From NCBI RefSeq assembly GCF_000620065.1, contig NZ_JHVI01000011.1, positions 42,868 to 106,867 of the forward strand: a stretch of 64,000 nt of DNA. Direction: 5' to 3'. Shown here one piece after another: positions 1 through 9,288 of the stretch. The notes beneath the pieces are model-generated. The model worked only from the letters and a program-made list of their open reading frames with translations, was not told where the DNA came from and did not search any database. This DNA comes from Meiothermus cerbereus DSM 11376 (GTDB taxonomy: Bacteria > Deinococcota > Deinococci > Deinococcales > Thermaceae). The position numbers and the translations under genes were made by a program. Position 1 is the stretch's first letter. Each line of letters begins with the position of its first letter.

Positions 1-174
1 TTTGTGGGGCCACTGGGTGGCCTGGCCGCCCTGACCAGCGTGGCCGATACCTTGAATGGCCTGATGGCCATTCCCAACCTGATTGCTCTGCTGGCCCTGG
101 GGGGGCTGGTGGGCCGGCTGGTGCGGGAGTTTTTCGGCGGGATGCCCTGGCAGCCCCCACAGGAAGAAGATTGA
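1..174 (+). CDS. Sodium:alanine symporter family protein, C-terminal fragment
   Basis: The frame is open from the first base of the window and ends with TGA at 172-174, leaving the last 57 codons of a larger protein. The visible part contains VADTLNGLMAIPNLIALLAL, typical of the last membrane segment of AGCS-family sodium:alanine (amino acid) symporters, followed by a short charged tail (GRLVREFF, then QEED). Its role would be Na+-coupled uptake of alanine or glycine at the inner membrane. The 5' part lies outside the window, so completeness cannot be judged. Confidence 0.75.
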   Translation, partial: FVGPLGGLAALTSVADTLNGLMAIPNLIALLALGGLVGRLVREFFGGMPWQPPQEED

Positions 175-255
175 TACCAGGGGGATGTTTTCTGGGCAGA
201 CCATCCTGCGGCTCGGGCTGCATTTAAGGAGCCAGCTTGCTTGTACACTCGGCAC

Positions 256-846
256 ATGAGCGTACCTAAGCGACTGGTGGTGGGGCTTTCGGGGGCTTCG
301 GGGATACCTTATGCCCTGGACTTGCTGCAAACCTTGCGGCGAATCCCGGGGCTGGAAACCCACCTGGTGATGACCCAGGGGGCCAAAAGGGTTCTGGTAG
401 AGGAAGCAGAGCTAAGCCTGGAGGCGGTGGAGGCCCTGGCCCACGTGGTGCACCGCAGCAGTGACCTGGGCGCGCCGGTTGCTTCAGGAAGTTTTCGCAC
501 CGTCGGCATGGTGGTGGTGCCGTGCAGTGCGACCACGCTTTCCAAGGTGGCCTACGGTCTGGCCGACAACCTGCTGACCCGGGCCGCCTACGTCACCCTG
601 AAGGAGCGACGCCCGCTGGTGCTGGTGCCGCGCGAGACCCCTTTGCCCCTGCCGAGCCTCGAGGCCATGGTCAGGGCGGCCCAGGCGGGGGCCACCATCC
701 TGCCGGCTGCCCCCGGCTTTTACCACAAACCCAAGGCCATAGACGACCTGCTGGCCTTTATGACCCAGCGCATTCTGGATTTGTTTGGCCTCGAGTACCC
801 CCGGGCGCCCCGCTGGGGTGAGGTGCGGGAGCTCGAGCTCGACTAG
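256..846 (+). CDS. ubiX: UbiX-like flavin prenyltransferase
   Basis: The roughly 197-residue product has the UbiX/Pad1 flavoprotein fold signature: VGLSGASG near the N-terminus for the flavin, a central VVPCSATTLSKVAYGLADNL stretch and the late VLVPRETPL motif. The family prenylates FMN to make the cofactor for UbiD-type decarboxylases; no ubiD is in the window. A TTG at 241 has an AAGGAG 9 nt upstream and would add five codons. However, TACACT at 244-249 is a good -10 box exactly 6 nt before ATG 256, so I prefer a leaderless start at 256. The 3' end overlaps the convergent uppP gene by 4 nt. Confidence 0.9.
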   Translation: MSVPKRLVVGLSGASGIPYALDLLQTLRRIPGLETHLVMTQGAKRVLVEEAELSLEAVEALAHVVHRSSDLGAPVASGSFRTVGMVVVPCSATTLSKVAYGLADNLLTRAAYVTLKERRPLVLVPRETPLPLPSLEAMVRAAQAGATILPAAPGFYHKPKAIDDLLAFMTQRILDLFGLEYPRAPRWGEVRELELD

Positions 847-1619
847 CGCAGGAAAAACAACCCGTACACCACCCCAATCAGGATGCGGTAGATGGCAAAG
901 GGCACGAAGCTGTTGCGGCTCACAAAACCCAAAAGCCAGCGCACCGTTAGCAAAGCCGACACAAAGGCCGCCAGGAAACCCACCGCCAGCAGGCCCCAGC
1001 TATCGGTGCGGAACTCGCCCATGTTGCGTACCAGCGAAAATCCGGTGGCCGAAAGCATGGTGGGTACGGCCAGGATGAAGGAAAACTCGGCTGCGGCTCG
1101 GCGCGAAAGCCCCAGGGTCATGCCCCCCACGATGGTGGCCCCGCTGCGCGAGACCCCCGGCATCATGGCGATGGCCTGAAACAGACCGATGAACACTGCG
1201 TGAAGCGCGGGCATCTGGTTGACGTCGTCGTAGCGTTTGTGGTGCTGCAGCCAGCGATCCACAAAAAGCAAGAGGATGCCCACCCCAACCAGATTAATCA
1301 CCACGATCAGGTCGTTGCCCAAAAATACGTTTTCGATAACGTCTGCCAGCAAAAAGCCCAGGATGCCGGTGGGAATGAAGGCCACAATAATGCGCTTCCA
1401 GACCTCCATATCCTGCAAGAAACGCTTGAAGTACAGGGCCAGAACAGCCAGGATGGCTCCAAGCTGTATAACCACCACAAAGCTCTTGATGAAGGGGTCG
1501 TGCTCGATGTCGAGCTGAAGCAGGTGGGCTGCCAGGGTAAGGTGGCCGGTAGAGGAGATGGGCAAAAACTCGGTTAAGCCCTCCAGGACTCCTAGAATAA
1601 GCGCTTCGAAAACCGTCAC
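843..1619 (-). CDS. uppP: Undecaprenyl-diphosphatase (UppP/BacA)
   Basis: This 258-residue polytopic membrane protein has family hallmarks: GVLEGLTEFLPISSTGHL at residues 10-27 and MMPGVSRSGATIVGG around residues 153-167. UppP removes a phosphate from undecaprenyl pyrophosphate so the lipid carrier can be reused in cell-wall synthesis; BacA overexpression gives bacitracin resistance in other species. The start is GTG 1619, with a minus-strand -10 box TATCCT at 1627-1632 seven nt upstream and no clear SD, so the mRNA is probably leaderless. It is divergent from ispD. Confidence 0.95.
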   Translation of the reverse strand: MTVFEALILGVLEGLTEFLPISSTGHLTLAAHLLQLDIEHDPFIKSFVVVIQLGAILAVLALYFKRFLQDMEVWKRIIVAFIPTGILGFLLADVIENVFLGNDLIVVINLVGVGILLLFVDRWLQHHKRYDDVNQMPALHAVFIGLFQAIAMMPGVSRSGATIVGGMTLGLSRRAAAEFSFILAVPTMLSATGFSLVRNMGEFRTDSWGLLAVGFLAAFVSALLTVRWLLGFVSRNSFVPFAIYRILIGVVYGLFFLR

Positions 1620-1679
1620 GTCCCAGAGGATACCATGCCAGGTTTGAGCGGGCCGCGCAGACGCGGTAGGATTCCAGGC

Positions 1680-2312
1680 GTGAAGGTTTCGGTACTGTTG
1701 TCGGCAGCCGGTTCGGGGGAGCGGATTGGGCGGGGCCCTAAAGCGTTTTTGCAGGTGGGGGGAAAGACCCTGCTGGACTGGGCCCTCGAGGGTTTTTCCT
1801 GGGCTGACGAGCTGGTGGTAGCCCTTCCGCCGGGTTTCCAGAAGGAGGGTCTAAAAACCGTTCTGGGGGGCCAGACCCGCCAGCAAAGCGTGTACAACCT
1901 GCTACAGGCCGCTACCGGCGAGGTGGTGCTGGTGCATGATGTGGCCCGGCCCTTTGTGGTGCGGGCAGCGGTGGAGCGGCTGATGGAGGCGGTGCGGGCC
2001 GTGGGGGCGGCCACCCTGGCGGTGCCGGTGCCCGATACACTGGTGCGGGAAGAAGACCAGCAGTACGGCGAGGTGATCTCGCGCGAACACTACCGGCTGG
2101 TTCAAACCCCCCAGGCCTTCCGGCGGGCCATCTTGTGGCAGGCCCACCAGCAAGCCCGCGCCCAGGGGATTGAGTTTACCGACGATGCCCAGCTGGTTCA
2201 GTGGCTGGGCCATCCGGTGGCCCTGGTCGAGGGCGACCGGCGGATGTTCAAGGTGACCTATCCCGAAGACCTGGCACTGGCAGAAGGGTTGGCGCAGGTA
2301 TGGAGCTCTTAG
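1680..2312 (+). CDS. ispD: 2-C-methyl-D-erythritol 4-phosphate cytidylyltransferase
   Basis: About 210 residues, with the nucleotidyltransferase loop LLSAAGSGERIG at the N-terminus, VLVHDVARPFV in the middle and the late QTPQAFRR motif. IspD couples CTP to MEP in the non-mevalonate isoprenoid pathway. I place the start at GTG 1680, not at the in-frame ATG 1635: TAGGAT (1667-1672) lies 7 nt before GTG 1680 and the conserved fold begins there (VKVSVLLSAAG). It overlaps ispE by 13 nt, so the two consecutive-pathway enzymes are probably translationally coupled. Confidence 0.95.
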   Translation: MKVSVLLSAAGSGERIGRGPKAFLQVGGKTLLDWALEGFSWADELVVALPPGFQKEGLKTVLGGQTRQQSVYNLLQAATGEVVLVHDVARPFVVRAAVERLMEAVRAVGAATLAVPVPDTLVREEDQQYGEVISREHYRLVQTPQAFRRAILWQAHQQARAQGIEFTDDAQLVQWLGHPVALVEGDRRMFKVTYPEDLALAEGLAQVWSS

Positions 2313-3127
2313 CCCCGGCCAAGGTCAATCTGGGCCTTTCGGTGTTGGGCCGCCGGCCCGACGGCTACCACGAGCTGCATACCCTGTTCGCGGCCTTGCG
2401 GGTGGGCGACCGGCTCTGGGTGGAGGCCATTCCTGAAGGGATCAAGCTGGAGGTGCGGGGTCAGGGCCTTCCCGCCAACACCGACAACCTGGTGTATAAG
2501 GCCGCGCTGGCCTACCTGAGCGCAGCAGGCTGGCCCGGCGGGGTAAAAGTCGTGCTGGAGAAAAACCTTCCCCTGGCGGCTGGGCTGGGTGGGGGCTCAT
2601 CCGATGCAGCGGCGGTACTGCGGGCTCTGGCCAGGCTCTACCCGGCGCCCCTCGAGCTGCCCTCGCTGGCCCTGAAGCTCGGGGCCGACGTGCCGTTTTT
2701 CCTGGGGTCTGGTCTGGCCGAGGGGCGGGGTGTGGGCGAGCGGCTCACCCCTTTGCCGCCGCTGCAGGCTGCGCTGGTGCTGGTCAACCCGGGCATCGCG
2801 GTCTCGGCGGCTGAGGCCTATAAAGGCCTTACACCCGAGATGTGGCAGCCCGAGCTGGATGTCGCCGGGATACAAGCAGCCATACAGGCGGGGGAGGAAC
2901 CTCCCTACTGGAATACCCTCGAGCGCCCGGTTTTCCGCATGCACCCTTATCTGGAGGCCCTCAAGCAAGAGCTCTACCGCCTGGGCCTCAAGGGCGTGCT
3001 GATGTCGGGCTCAGGCTCCACCCTGTTTGGTCTGGCCGGCGATGTGCATGAGGCCCAGCATTTTGCCGAGGTTCTGCGCAGCAAATACCCTTCTTTTTGG
3101 GTGGTAGCCAGCGAAACCGTAAGCTAA
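2300..3127 (+). CDS. ispE: 4-diphosphocytidyl-2-C-methyl-D-erythritol kinase
   Basis: A 275-residue GHMP-family kinase. The N-terminus LLAPAKVNLGLSVLGRRPDG is diagnostic for IspE, followed by the ATP-binding loop LPLAAGLGGGSSDAAA near residues 89-104 and the third GHMP motif SGSGSTLFGL near the C-terminus. It phosphorylates CDP-ME in the MEP pathway, one step after IspD. ATG 2300 lies inside the last codons of ispD. A longer in-frame reading from 2201 exists but would add 33 residues that are only the shadow of ispD. Confidence 0.95.
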   Translation: MELLAPAKVNLGLSVLGRRPDGYHELHTLFAALRVGDRLWVEAIPEGIKLEVRGQGLPANTDNLVYKAALAYLSAAGWPGGVKVVLEKNLPLAAGLGGGSSDAAAVLRALARLYPAPLELPSLALKLGADVPFFLGSGLAEGRGVGERLTPLPPLQAALVLVNPGIAVSAAEAYKGLTPEMWQPELDVAGIQAAIQAGEEPPYWNTLERPVFRMHPYLEALKQELYRLGLKGVLMSGSGSTLFGLAGDVHEAQHFAEVLRSKYPSFWVVASETVS

Positions 3128-3154
3128 GTGCTGTACATTTCTCCCATCAGGCCG

Positions 3155-3160
3155 TATTAT
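3155..3160 (+). promoter_or_regulatory. Probable -10 box upstream of the TPP riboswitch
   Basis: TATTAT at 3155-3160 ends 4 nt before the riboswitch aptamer, with a poor -35 candidate (TGTACA 3132-3137). It lies in the 37-nt gap after ispE and would start a transcript at the base of the aptamer. Confidence 0.45.
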
Positions 3161-3164
3161 TCAG

Positions 3165-3250
3165 GCGTCATCGGGGGTGCCCGGAAGCGCCGGGCTGAGA
3201 AACACCCTTTGAACCTGATGCGGTTTGCACCGCCGTAGGGAGCATGACGC
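3165..3250 (+). ncRNA. TPP riboswitch (THI element) aptamer
   Basis: The stretch has the THI-box landmarks GGCTGAGA and ACCTGATGCGG, with the closing P1 stem formed by GCGTCAT (3165-3171) and ATGACGC (3244-3250), a perfect 7-bp match. It sits directly upstream of thiB, a thiamine transport gene, the expected target of thiamine-pyrophosphate control. The family is well established, and the sequence plus context make the call secure. Confidence 0.95.
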
Positions 3251-3254
3251 GATA

Positions 3255-3282
3255 CCCTCCCGATGACATGGAGGGATTTTTT
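3255..3282 (+). promoter_or_regulatory. SD-sequestering or terminator hairpin of the TPP riboswitch
   Basis: CCCTCC (3255-3260) pairs with GGAGGG (3270-3275), which is the ribosome-binding site of thiB (ATG 3283). Six T residues follow at 3277-3282, so the same hairpin could also act as an intrinsic terminator. GGGAG at 3238-3242, inside the aptamer, can pair with CTCCC at 3257-3261 and would act as anti-sequester when TPP is absent. The pairings are read from sequence; the mode of control is inferred. Confidence 0.7.
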
Positions 3283-4368
3283 ATGCACAAACCCCGAACA
3301 ATCGGATGGCTGGCCTGGCTCGGTGTGCTGTTTGCCCTGTTGGCGATGGGGTTTTTCCCTGCGCTGGCCCAGCAAACCACCCTGACCGTCCTCACCCACA
3401 ACAGCTTTAGCCTCGATAAGAACTTGATAGCCAGCTTTGAGCGCGAGAGCGGTATCAAGCTGCGCTTCCTGAAGGGGGGTGATGCCGGCGAGATGCTCAA
3501 CAAGGCCATTTTGAGCAAGGGCGCGCCCATTGCCGATGTCATCTATGGCTTCGACAACACCCTGCTCTCGCGTGCACTCCAGGCCGACATCCTGCAGCCG
3601 TACCGCTCACCCGAACTGAGCAACCTGCGCCCTGAACTCCTGCTCGACCAGACCTTCCGGGCCACACCGGTGGATTTTGGCTATGTGGCCCTCAACTACG
3701 ACCGGGACTACTTCAAGGACAGGCCCCTGCCCCAGCGCTTCGCTGACCTGGCCTCGCCGGAATTCGCCGGGCTGCTGGTGGTGCAGAACCCGGCTACCAG
3801 CTCGCCGGGGCTGGCCTTCCTGCTGGCCACCGTGGCGGCTTTCGGGGAGGAGGGCTATCTGGACTTCTGGGAAGGCCTGCGCAAGAACGGGGTGCGGGTG
3901 GTCAGTGGCTGGAGTGAGGCCTACTACACCCACTTCACCCGAGCTGGGGGTGACCGCCCCCTGGTGGTCTCCTACAGCACCAGCCCTGCCGCCGAACTTT
4001 ACTACAGTGAGGCCAAGCCCAAGCCCAGCGAGCCCCCCACGGCCAACCTTTTCCTGCCGCGCAGCTCGTTTTTTCAGGTGGAGTATGTGGGCATTCTGAG
4101 GGGTACGCGCAACTTGCGGGCGGCCCAGCGTTTTGTGGACTGGCTGCTTTCCAGGCCCGTTCAAGAAAATATCCCTACCCAGATGTGGGTGTATCCAGCC
4201 CGGCGTGAGGCCCGGCTGCCCGAGGTGTTCCGCTTTGCTCAGGTGCCCCTCGAGCCTGCCCGCCTAACGCCGCAACAAATAACCAACAACCGCGAGCGCT
4301 GGATTCGCGAGTGGACACAGGTGGTAGTGCAGGGTCAGGCCGCAGAGGCGGTACGGGCCCGCCGCTAG
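3283..4368 (+). CDS. thiB: Thiamine ABC transporter substrate-binding protein
   Basis: A 361-residue periplasmic binding protein with a Sec signal peptide (MHKPRTIGWLAWLG, hydrophobic core LFALLAMGFF, likely cleavage after ALAQ). The mature part begins LTVLTHNSFSLDKNL, and FLKGGDAGEMLNKAIL and ADVIYGFDNTLL follow, as in TbpA/ThiB. It captures thiamine or TPP outside the membrane for the permease. ATG 3283 is preferred to upstream in-frame ATGs (3244, 3268) because those lie within the riboswitch and its hairpin. A MITE separates it from thiP. Confidence 0.92.
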   Translation: MHKPRTIGWLAWLGVLFALLAMGFFPALAQQTTLTVLTHNSFSLDKNLIASFERESGIKLRFLKGGDAGEMLNKAILSKGAPIADVIYGFDNTLLSRALQADILQPYRSPELSNLRPELLLDQTFRATPVDFGYVALNYDRDYFKDRPLPQRFADLASPEFAGLLVVQNPATSSPGLAFLLATVAAFGEEGYLDFWEGLRKNGVRVVSGWSEAYYTHFTRAGGDRPLVVSYSTSPAAELYYSEAKPKPSEPPTANLFLPRSSFFQVEYVGILRGTRNLRAAQRFVDWLLSRPVQENIPTQMWVYPARREARLPEVFRFAQVPLEPARLTPQQITNNRERWIREWTQVVVQGQAAEAVRARR

Positions 4369-4415
4369 GCTACCGGGCCGTGGGCGGGGCTGGCCCTGGC
4401 CTTCCGGTAAACTTA

Positions 4416-4540
4416 TACCAGATTCGGTTAGTTCGTCACCGAACGGTGACGAACTAACCCGACCGAAGGGAGTGCTCTAGGATTCAAAAAGATAGCCTCT
4501 TAGCGCTTTTTGTTTGAAGATTATCTTTTTGAATCCGGTA
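4416..4540 (+). mobile_element. 125-bp MITE, copy 1
   Basis: The element runs TACCAGATTC ... GAATCCGGTA with imperfect 10-bp terminal inverted repeats and is flanked by a perfect TTA duplication (4413-4415 and 4541-4543). Inside are a 34-nt palindrome with arms GGTTAGTTCGTCACCG and a second stem between GGATTCAAAAAGATA and TATCTTTTTGAATCC. Three more copies are at 28853, 39055 and 52275. The copy lies between thiB and thiP and ends 9 nt before the thiP ATG. Confidence 0.92.
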
Positions 4541-4549
4541 TTAGCAGGT

Positions 4550-6091
4550 ATGGCCAGGGATCCTCGCAGGCCAAGCACAGGCGCGCACTGGCTGGCCCTG
4601 CCGGTAGTGGTGTTTATGGCCCTGGCTTTGCTGTATCCGCTGGGGCGTATCGTGGCCCTGGGCCTGAGCGAGGGTTTTGCCGCCGCCCTGACCGACCCCT
4701 ACTACCGCGCCAGGCTGGTCTGGAGTCTGGCCTATGGCCTGGGCTCCTCGCTTTTGTGCATTCTGGTCGCCCTGCCCCTGGCCTATGCCTTCCGCTACCG
4801 CTTCCCTGGCAGGGACTTCTGGCTGGCCTTCTCGGTGGTTCCTTTCGTGTTGCCCACCCTGGTGGTGGCGATGGGTTTTTTGAGCCTGGTGGGCCCCCGG
4901 GGTCTGCTGGGCCTGAACCTCTACGGCACGCCCTGGATTTTATTCTGGGCCAGCCTGCTCTATAACCTGGGCCTGGTGCTGCGCCCGCTGGTGGCTTTGC
5001 TGCCCAAGCTGAGCGGCCCCATGCAGGCCGCCCGCACCCTGGGGGCCAGTTCGGCCAGGGCCTACCTGCGGGTGGGGATACCCCTCCTGGCCCCAGCCCT
5101 TTTGTCCGGCGGAAGCCTGGTGTTTTTGTTTAGCTTTACCAGTTTTGGCGTACCCCTGTTGCTGGGTGGGCCAGGGTGGGCCACCCTCGAGGTAGCCACC
5201 TACCATGCGCTGGCCCAGCGCCTGGCCTTCCCCGAAGCCAGCGCGCTGGTGCTCATGCAGCTGGTGGTTACTGGGGTGGTGCTGGGGTTTTACCTGCGGC
5301 TACAGGCCGGGTGGGCGGTGGGGCTCGAGGGCACAGAAACCCCCCGCCCCCTGGCCAGAGGTCGCGCCCTGGGCCTGGCCTTTGGCGTGGGTGGGTTTTT
5401 TGTGCTTCTGTACAGCCCCTTGCTGGGCCTGGTGTGGCGCGCACTGGAGCGCCCCGCGGCCTGGATTTCGGTGTGGCAAAGCCCCGACTTTACCCCAGGC
5501 CTCCTGGCGCTGCAAAACACCCTGGCCTTTGCCGGGCTGGCTTTGCTTTTAGTCTTCCCGCTAGGGACGCTGTACGCCTATGCGGTCTGGCGGGGAGCCC
5601 GCTGGCTGGATGGGCTGGGCCTGCTGCCCCTGATGGTTTCGCCGGTGGCGGTGGGGCTGGGGTACCTGCTGGTTTACCCCTGGCTCAGGGGCTCCATCTG
5701 GCTGCTGATTGCTGCTTACACCCTGCTAAGCTACCCCCTGCTAACCCGCACCCTGCTGCCAGCCCTGCGGGGGCTGCCCCGGGGGGTGCTCGAGGCCGCC
5801 CGGGTGCTGGGAGCCCCGCCCTGGCGACGCTTTATACGGGTGGAGTGGCCCCTGGTGCGACCCTCGACCACGGCTGGCCTGGCCCTGGCGCTGGCCGCCA
5901 TTATGGGCGAGTTTGGGGCCACCCTAACCCTGCAACGCCCGGAGTGGGCTACCCTGTCGCTTGCGGTATACGAACGCCTGGGCCGGCCTGGGGCTACCCC
6001 TTTTTACGAGGCGGTGGTGCTGGCGGTGGTGCTTATGGCGCTCTGTACGGCGCTGCTGCTGGGGTTGCAGAAGAGCGCCTGGGCGCGCTAG
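4550..6091 (+). CDS. thiP: Thiamine ABC transporter permease
   Basis: A 513-residue protein with two tandem binding-protein-dependent transport domains, each with about six membrane segments and an EAA loop. These are visible as [20 protein letters not shown] around residues 166-185 and [20 protein letters not shown] in the second half. This double permease is the ThiP form of the thiamine/TPP importer. A TTG at 4514 would extend it into the MITE (MKIIFLNP...), so I use ATG 4550. No thiQ ATPase follows; the next genes are convergent. Transcription from the thiB promoter would have to cross the MITE. Confidence 0.92.
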   Translation: MARDPRRPSTGAHWLALPVVVFMALALLYPLGRIVALGLSEGFAAALTDPYYRARLVWSLAYGLGSSLLCILVALPLAYAFRYRFPGRDFWLAFSVVPFVLPTLVVAMGFLSLVGPRGLLGLNLYGTPWILFWASLLYNLGLVLRPLVALLPKLSGPMQAARTLGASSARAYLRVGIPLLAPALLSGGSLVFLFSFTSFGVPLLLGGPGWATLEVATYHALAQRLAFPEASALVLMQLVVTGVVLGFYLRLQAGWAVGLEGTETPRPLARGRALGLAFGVGGFFVLLYSPLLGLVWRALERPAAWISVWQSPDFTPGLLALQNTLAFAGLALLLVFPLGTLYAYAVWRGARWLDGLGLLPLMVSPVAVGLGYLLVYPWLRGSIWLLIAAYTLLSYPLLTRTLLPALRGLPRGVLEAARVLGAPPWRRFIRVEWPLVRPSTTAGLALALAAIMGEFGATLTLQRPEWATLSLAVYERLGRPGATPFYEAVVLAVVLMALCTALLLGLQKSAWAR

Positions 6092-7062
6092 GCCCGCACC
6101 TCCCGCCGCTGGAAGAGCACGTAGGCCAGTGCAAAAAGTAGCAAGGTGAGGGCGATCAGACCGGTAAGCTGAGGCCAGGCCAGCAGGAAGCTCTGCCCTA
6201 GGGGGAGGGGTGCCCCCAGCAAGGCCCCCTCGAGCTGGCTGATGAGCACCGGCCCCAGGCTGCGCACCCCCGGGTTCAGCAAGGCCTGGATGGCCTCGGC
6301 GTACAGGGTGTTGGGCGAGAGGCGCGAGAAAGCCAGCAAGGCCTCGGTCTGGCGCAGCTCGCTCTGGGGGTCGAAGGGGTCGAAGGGGGCCACGGCCTGG
6401 GCCAGAAGCTGGGCGATGATGCCCCAGAACAGGGCGAAAAAAAGCCAGACTGCAATGGCCGCTAGGGCCGAGGTGGCCGCACTGCGAAAGAGTACCGAGG
6501 CCACCAGGGCAATCCCCAGCCAGACTCCGGTATAGGCCAGGGTGGCCAGCAAGAAGAGCAAGGCCCGCGCCACCTCCTCGCTGCTGGGTGGTACGCCCAG
6601 GAAAATCAGGCCCAGGCCCACCACCAGCAAAAACAAGGCCAGCAGAATCAGGGCTAAGGTGGCCAGTCCCGCTAAAAACTTGCCCCACAGCAGGGCGTCG
6701 CGGTAGATGGGCTGGGCCAGGATGCGCGAAAGGGTGTTGCGGCTGTACTCGCCGTTGATGGCGTCGAAACCCAAGGCGATGGCCGCCAAGGGCAGGAAAA
6801 AGCTCAAAAAGGCCACGAACGAGGGTAAGGGATCCTGAGCGGCGGTAAACACCCGCAGCAACAGGAAGGGGTCTTCGCTGATGGTCTGGCGCAGGGTCTG
6901 GGCCCCGGCATAGATGGCACCCACGGCCGAGAGCAGGATCAGCACCTCCAGGATGCGCATCCGGGTGCTGCTCAGCTGGTCGGCCATCTCCTTGAAGAAG
7001 ACCGCCCACAGCCCCGTCCAGGGGGAGCCCTCACGCTTGGGCCGGCTCGAGCTAGGCTGCAT
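6088..7062 (-). CDS. ABC-2 type transporter permease
   Basis: The 324-residue product begins [17 protein letters not shown], the cytosolic start of NosY/ABC-2 permeases, and has about six hydrophobic segments (e.g. [66 protein letters not shown]). The motif [20 protein letters not shown] is typical of these exporters. ATG 7062 has AGGAGGT upstream and overlaps the ATPase gene by 11 nt. With the two upstream genes it forms an export system of unknown substrate. The 3' end overlaps convergent thiP by 4 nt. Confidence 0.85.
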   Translation of the reverse strand: MQPSSSRPKREGSPWTGLWAVFFKEMADQLSSTRMRILEVLILLSAVGAIYAGAQTLRQTISEDPFLLLRVFTAAQDPLPSFVAFLSFFLPLAAIALGFDAINGEYSRNTLSRILAQPIYRDALLWGKFLAGLATLALILLALFLLVVGLGLIFLGVPPSSEEVARALLFLLATLAYTGVWLGIALVASVLFRSAATSALAAIAVWLFFALFWGIIAQLLAQAVAPFDPFDPQSELRQTEALLAFSRLSPNTLYAEAIQALLNPGVRSLGPVLISQLEGALLGAPLPLGQSFLLAWPQLTGLIALTLLLFALAYVLFQRREVRA

Positions 7063-7981
7063 GGCGCACCTCCTGGAAGTAGCGCGCATACACTTCGTCC
7101 AGGCTGGGCCGCTCCAGCAAGAGGCTCTGGAGGGCGGCTCCGGCCTCGAGCACAGCCCGAGCCACCTGGGGCCGGATGTCCTGGCGGGCTTCCAGCCGGA
7201 GCCCCTGCGCGTCGGCTTGCACCCGACTTACTTCGGGCAGGGCCTGTAGCTGCTCTGCCAGGCCCTCCAGTGGGGTGGCCTCGAGCCGAATTCGGTAGGC
7301 ACCCCCTAAAACCCGCTGGGCCAGCTCTTCTACCCGCCCTTCCAGCACCAGTTTTCCCTTATGGAAAAGCCCCACCCGGTCGCAGATGGCCTGCACCTGG
7401 TGCAGCAGGTGCGAGGAGAGCAGCACCGTAATCCCCTCGGCCTTCAGGCCCCGAATCATCTGCAAAAACTCCTGCGCCGCCTCGGGGTCCAGGCCCAGGG
7501 TGGGCTCGTCCAGGATGACCACCTTGGGCTCTTTTAACAGCACCTCGGCCAGCCCCAACCGCTGGCGCATGCCCCGGGAAAAGGCACTTACCGGGCGCTG
7601 GGCCACCTCGGCCAGGCCCATACGCTCCAGCACCTGCTCGATGCGGCGCTGGATCAGGGCTTTGGGCAATCCATTCAGGCGAGCGATGTAGGCCAGGTTC
7701 TCCCAGGCCGTCATTTCGCCATAAAAGCCCACCGAGTCGGGCAGGTAGCCCACCTGCCGTTTGAGCGAGAGCGGTTCGCGGGCCGGGTCGAGGCCCAGCA
7801 CCCGCACGTTGCCTGCGCTGGGCTCGGTAAGGCCTAAGAGCATCAGGATGGTGGTGGTTTTGCCCGAGCCGTTGGGGCCCAGAAGGCCATATACTTCGCC
7901 CGCCTCGATGCGCAGCTCGAGGTTATCTACCGCCACCACCTTGCCGTAGCGTTTGGTCAGACCTTGGGTTTCGATGACCAT
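7052..7981 (-). CDS. ABC transporter ATP-binding protein
   Basis: This 309-residue ATPase has Walker [11 protein letters not shown] near residue 38, the signature [12 protein letters not shown], Walker [14 protein letters not shown] and the switch histidine in LLSSHLL. It is of the CcmA/NosF type paired with ABC-2 permeases. ATG 7981 follows GGAGG (GGAGGCCCTATG on the minus strand); an upstream in-frame ATG would only lengthen it by 30 non-conserved residues inside the NEW3 gene. It sits second in a three-gene operon. Confidence 0.92.
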   Translation of the reverse strand: MVIETQGLTKRYGKVVAVDNLELRIEAGEVYGLLGPNGSGKTTTILMLLGLTEPSAGNVRVLGLDPAREPLSLKRQVGYLPDSVGFYGEMTAWENLAYIARLNGLPKALIQRRIEQVLERMGLAEVAQRPVSAFSRGMRQRLGLAEVLLKEPKVVILDEPTLGLDPEAAQEFLQMIRGLKAEGITVLLSSHLLHQVQAICDRVGLFHKGKLVLEGRVEELAQRVLGGAYRIRLEATPLEGLAEQLQALPEVSRVQADAQGLRLEARQDIRPQVARAVLEAGAALQSLLLERPSLDEVYARYFQEVRHAA

Positions 7982-7989
7982 AGGGCCTC

Positions 7990-9129
7990 CTAGCGCCGCC
8001 CAAAGCGCGAGACGGCAAAGCCCACTGCGCCAACTGCTACGGCGATCAAGGCCACCCCGATTAGCCCCCACAGGGTCGAGGTTTGCACCGTCACCCGGTA
8101 ATCGGCGGAGGCCTGGGCGCTGCCGGCAGAGGCCCGCAGGGTGAGCATGTAGTCGCCCGCCACCGCCCTGGGTGAGGGTTTGATTTTTGCCGTGACCTCC
8201 GACTCGGCGCCTGGGGCCAGCTTCTCCAGCTTGTCGGGCTCAAACTTCACCTCCCAGCCCGAAGGCTCGCTGGCCGAAAGCTCGAGGTTTTCCGCGGGTG
8301 CGCTGCCAGTGTTTTTAACCACCAGCTTGATGGGGTTCTCCCGGCCCGCATAGGCCCGCCCGGAAAGCCGCCCCTCGGGGGTGGTCAGGCTGAGCTCGAC
8401 CTGTCCGGTGATGTCCAGGTTGACCACCAGCTCGGCCTTGGTCTCTCCGGCCAGGGCCCGCAGCGTGACGGCATACACCTTGGCCTCCACCTGCCGCGGC
8501 GGGGTAACCTGCACCTCGAGGTCCTTGCTCTCGCCAGCCTTCAAGGGCAGGCTGTTGACCTCCTGGCCGCCAAAAGCTGTGCTGAAGCTCACCCGGAAGT
8601 TTTCGGGGGCATCGGCCTCGAGGTTGGCCAGCAGATCCTGATCGCTTTCGTTCTTGAGGGTTACGCGGTAGCGGAAGCCAGCGGTTGGGGTGCCCTTGAG
8701 CACCGGAAGCTCGGTCTCGAGGGACAGCCGCTTGGGCAAGACCTGGCCCAGCGTGAGTGTAAGGGGTAGCTCGGCCCGCACCCCGCTGCCTTCGGCCAGC
8801 AGCCTGAAGCGGTAGGTGCCGGGCCGCACGTTGGGCGGTGGCTCTAACCGCAGGGAAAGGCTCTGCTCCCCGTCGGGCAGCACATAAACCGCACTGACCA
8901 CCCGGCCCCCACCCAGCAGGCTGGCCTTCCAGCCCTGGGCCAGCTCGGCCACCCGCACCTGTACGGTCTGGGGCGGCAGGTTGTAGCCCTTGAGGGTGAT
9001 GGGTAGGTTAACGGTTTCGCCCAGCCGCACGCTCTGCGAAGGGTAGGGCGTGTACAGGGCCAGGCCTCGGAACCCCTGGGCCAGGCCCAGGCTCGTCAGC
9101 AACAGCAGCATGGCAAGTAGGCGTGGCAC
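7990..9129 (-). CDS. Secreted NEW3-domain-like protein, first gene of the ABC operon
   Basis: A 379-residue exported protein with a signal peptide ([19 protein letters not shown]), several Ig-like beta-sandwich repeats of the NPCBM-associated NEW3 type (e.g. [38 protein letters not shown]) and one C-terminal membrane anchor ending in VSRFGRR. The architecture suggests an extracytoplasmic stalk anchored in the membrane. It is usually seen with ATPase/permease pairs, as here, but its function is unknown. GTG 9129 is preceded by GGAGGTG. Confidence 0.8.
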   Translation of the reverse strand: MPRLLAMLLLLTSLGLAQGFRGLALYTPYPSQSVRLGETVNLPITLKGYNLPPQTVQVRVAELAQGWKASLLGGGRVVSAVYVLPDGEQSLSLRLEPPPNVRPGTYRFRLLAEGSGVRAELPLTLTLGQVLPKRLSLETELPVLKGTPTAGFRYRVTLKNESDQDLLANLEADAPENFRVSFSTAFGGQEVNSLPLKAGESKDLEVQVTPPRQVEAKVYAVTLRALAGETKAELVVNLDITGQVELSLTTPEGRLSGRAYAGRENPIKLVVKNTGSAPAENLELSASEPSGWEVKFEPDKLEKLAPGAESEVTAKIKPSPRAVAGDYMLTLRASAGSAQASADYRVTVQTSTLWGLIGVALIAVAVGAVGFAVSRFGRR

Positions 9130-9207
9130 GCTTCACCTCCAGACGAAGTTTTTCATCTGTGAATCTAGGCAAGAAAGATGAAATATGCATTAGAGTCATA
9201 ATGATAC

Positions 9208-9236
9208 TTGACAAAGTAACGCTCAAGTTTTATATT
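9208..9236 (+). promoter_or_regulatory. Sigma-70-type promoter of hsp20
   Basis: TTGACA (9208-9213) and TATATT (9231-9236) are separated by 17 nt, close to consensus. Transcription would start about 9243, giving a 45-nt leader with AAGGAGGT at 9274-9281 before ATG 9289. No CIRCE-like inverted repeat was recognised. Confidence 0.85.
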
Positions 9237-9288
9237 GACATGCTGTAGGGAAGACAATCCAAAAACCCCTACGTAAGGAGGTTTCAGT

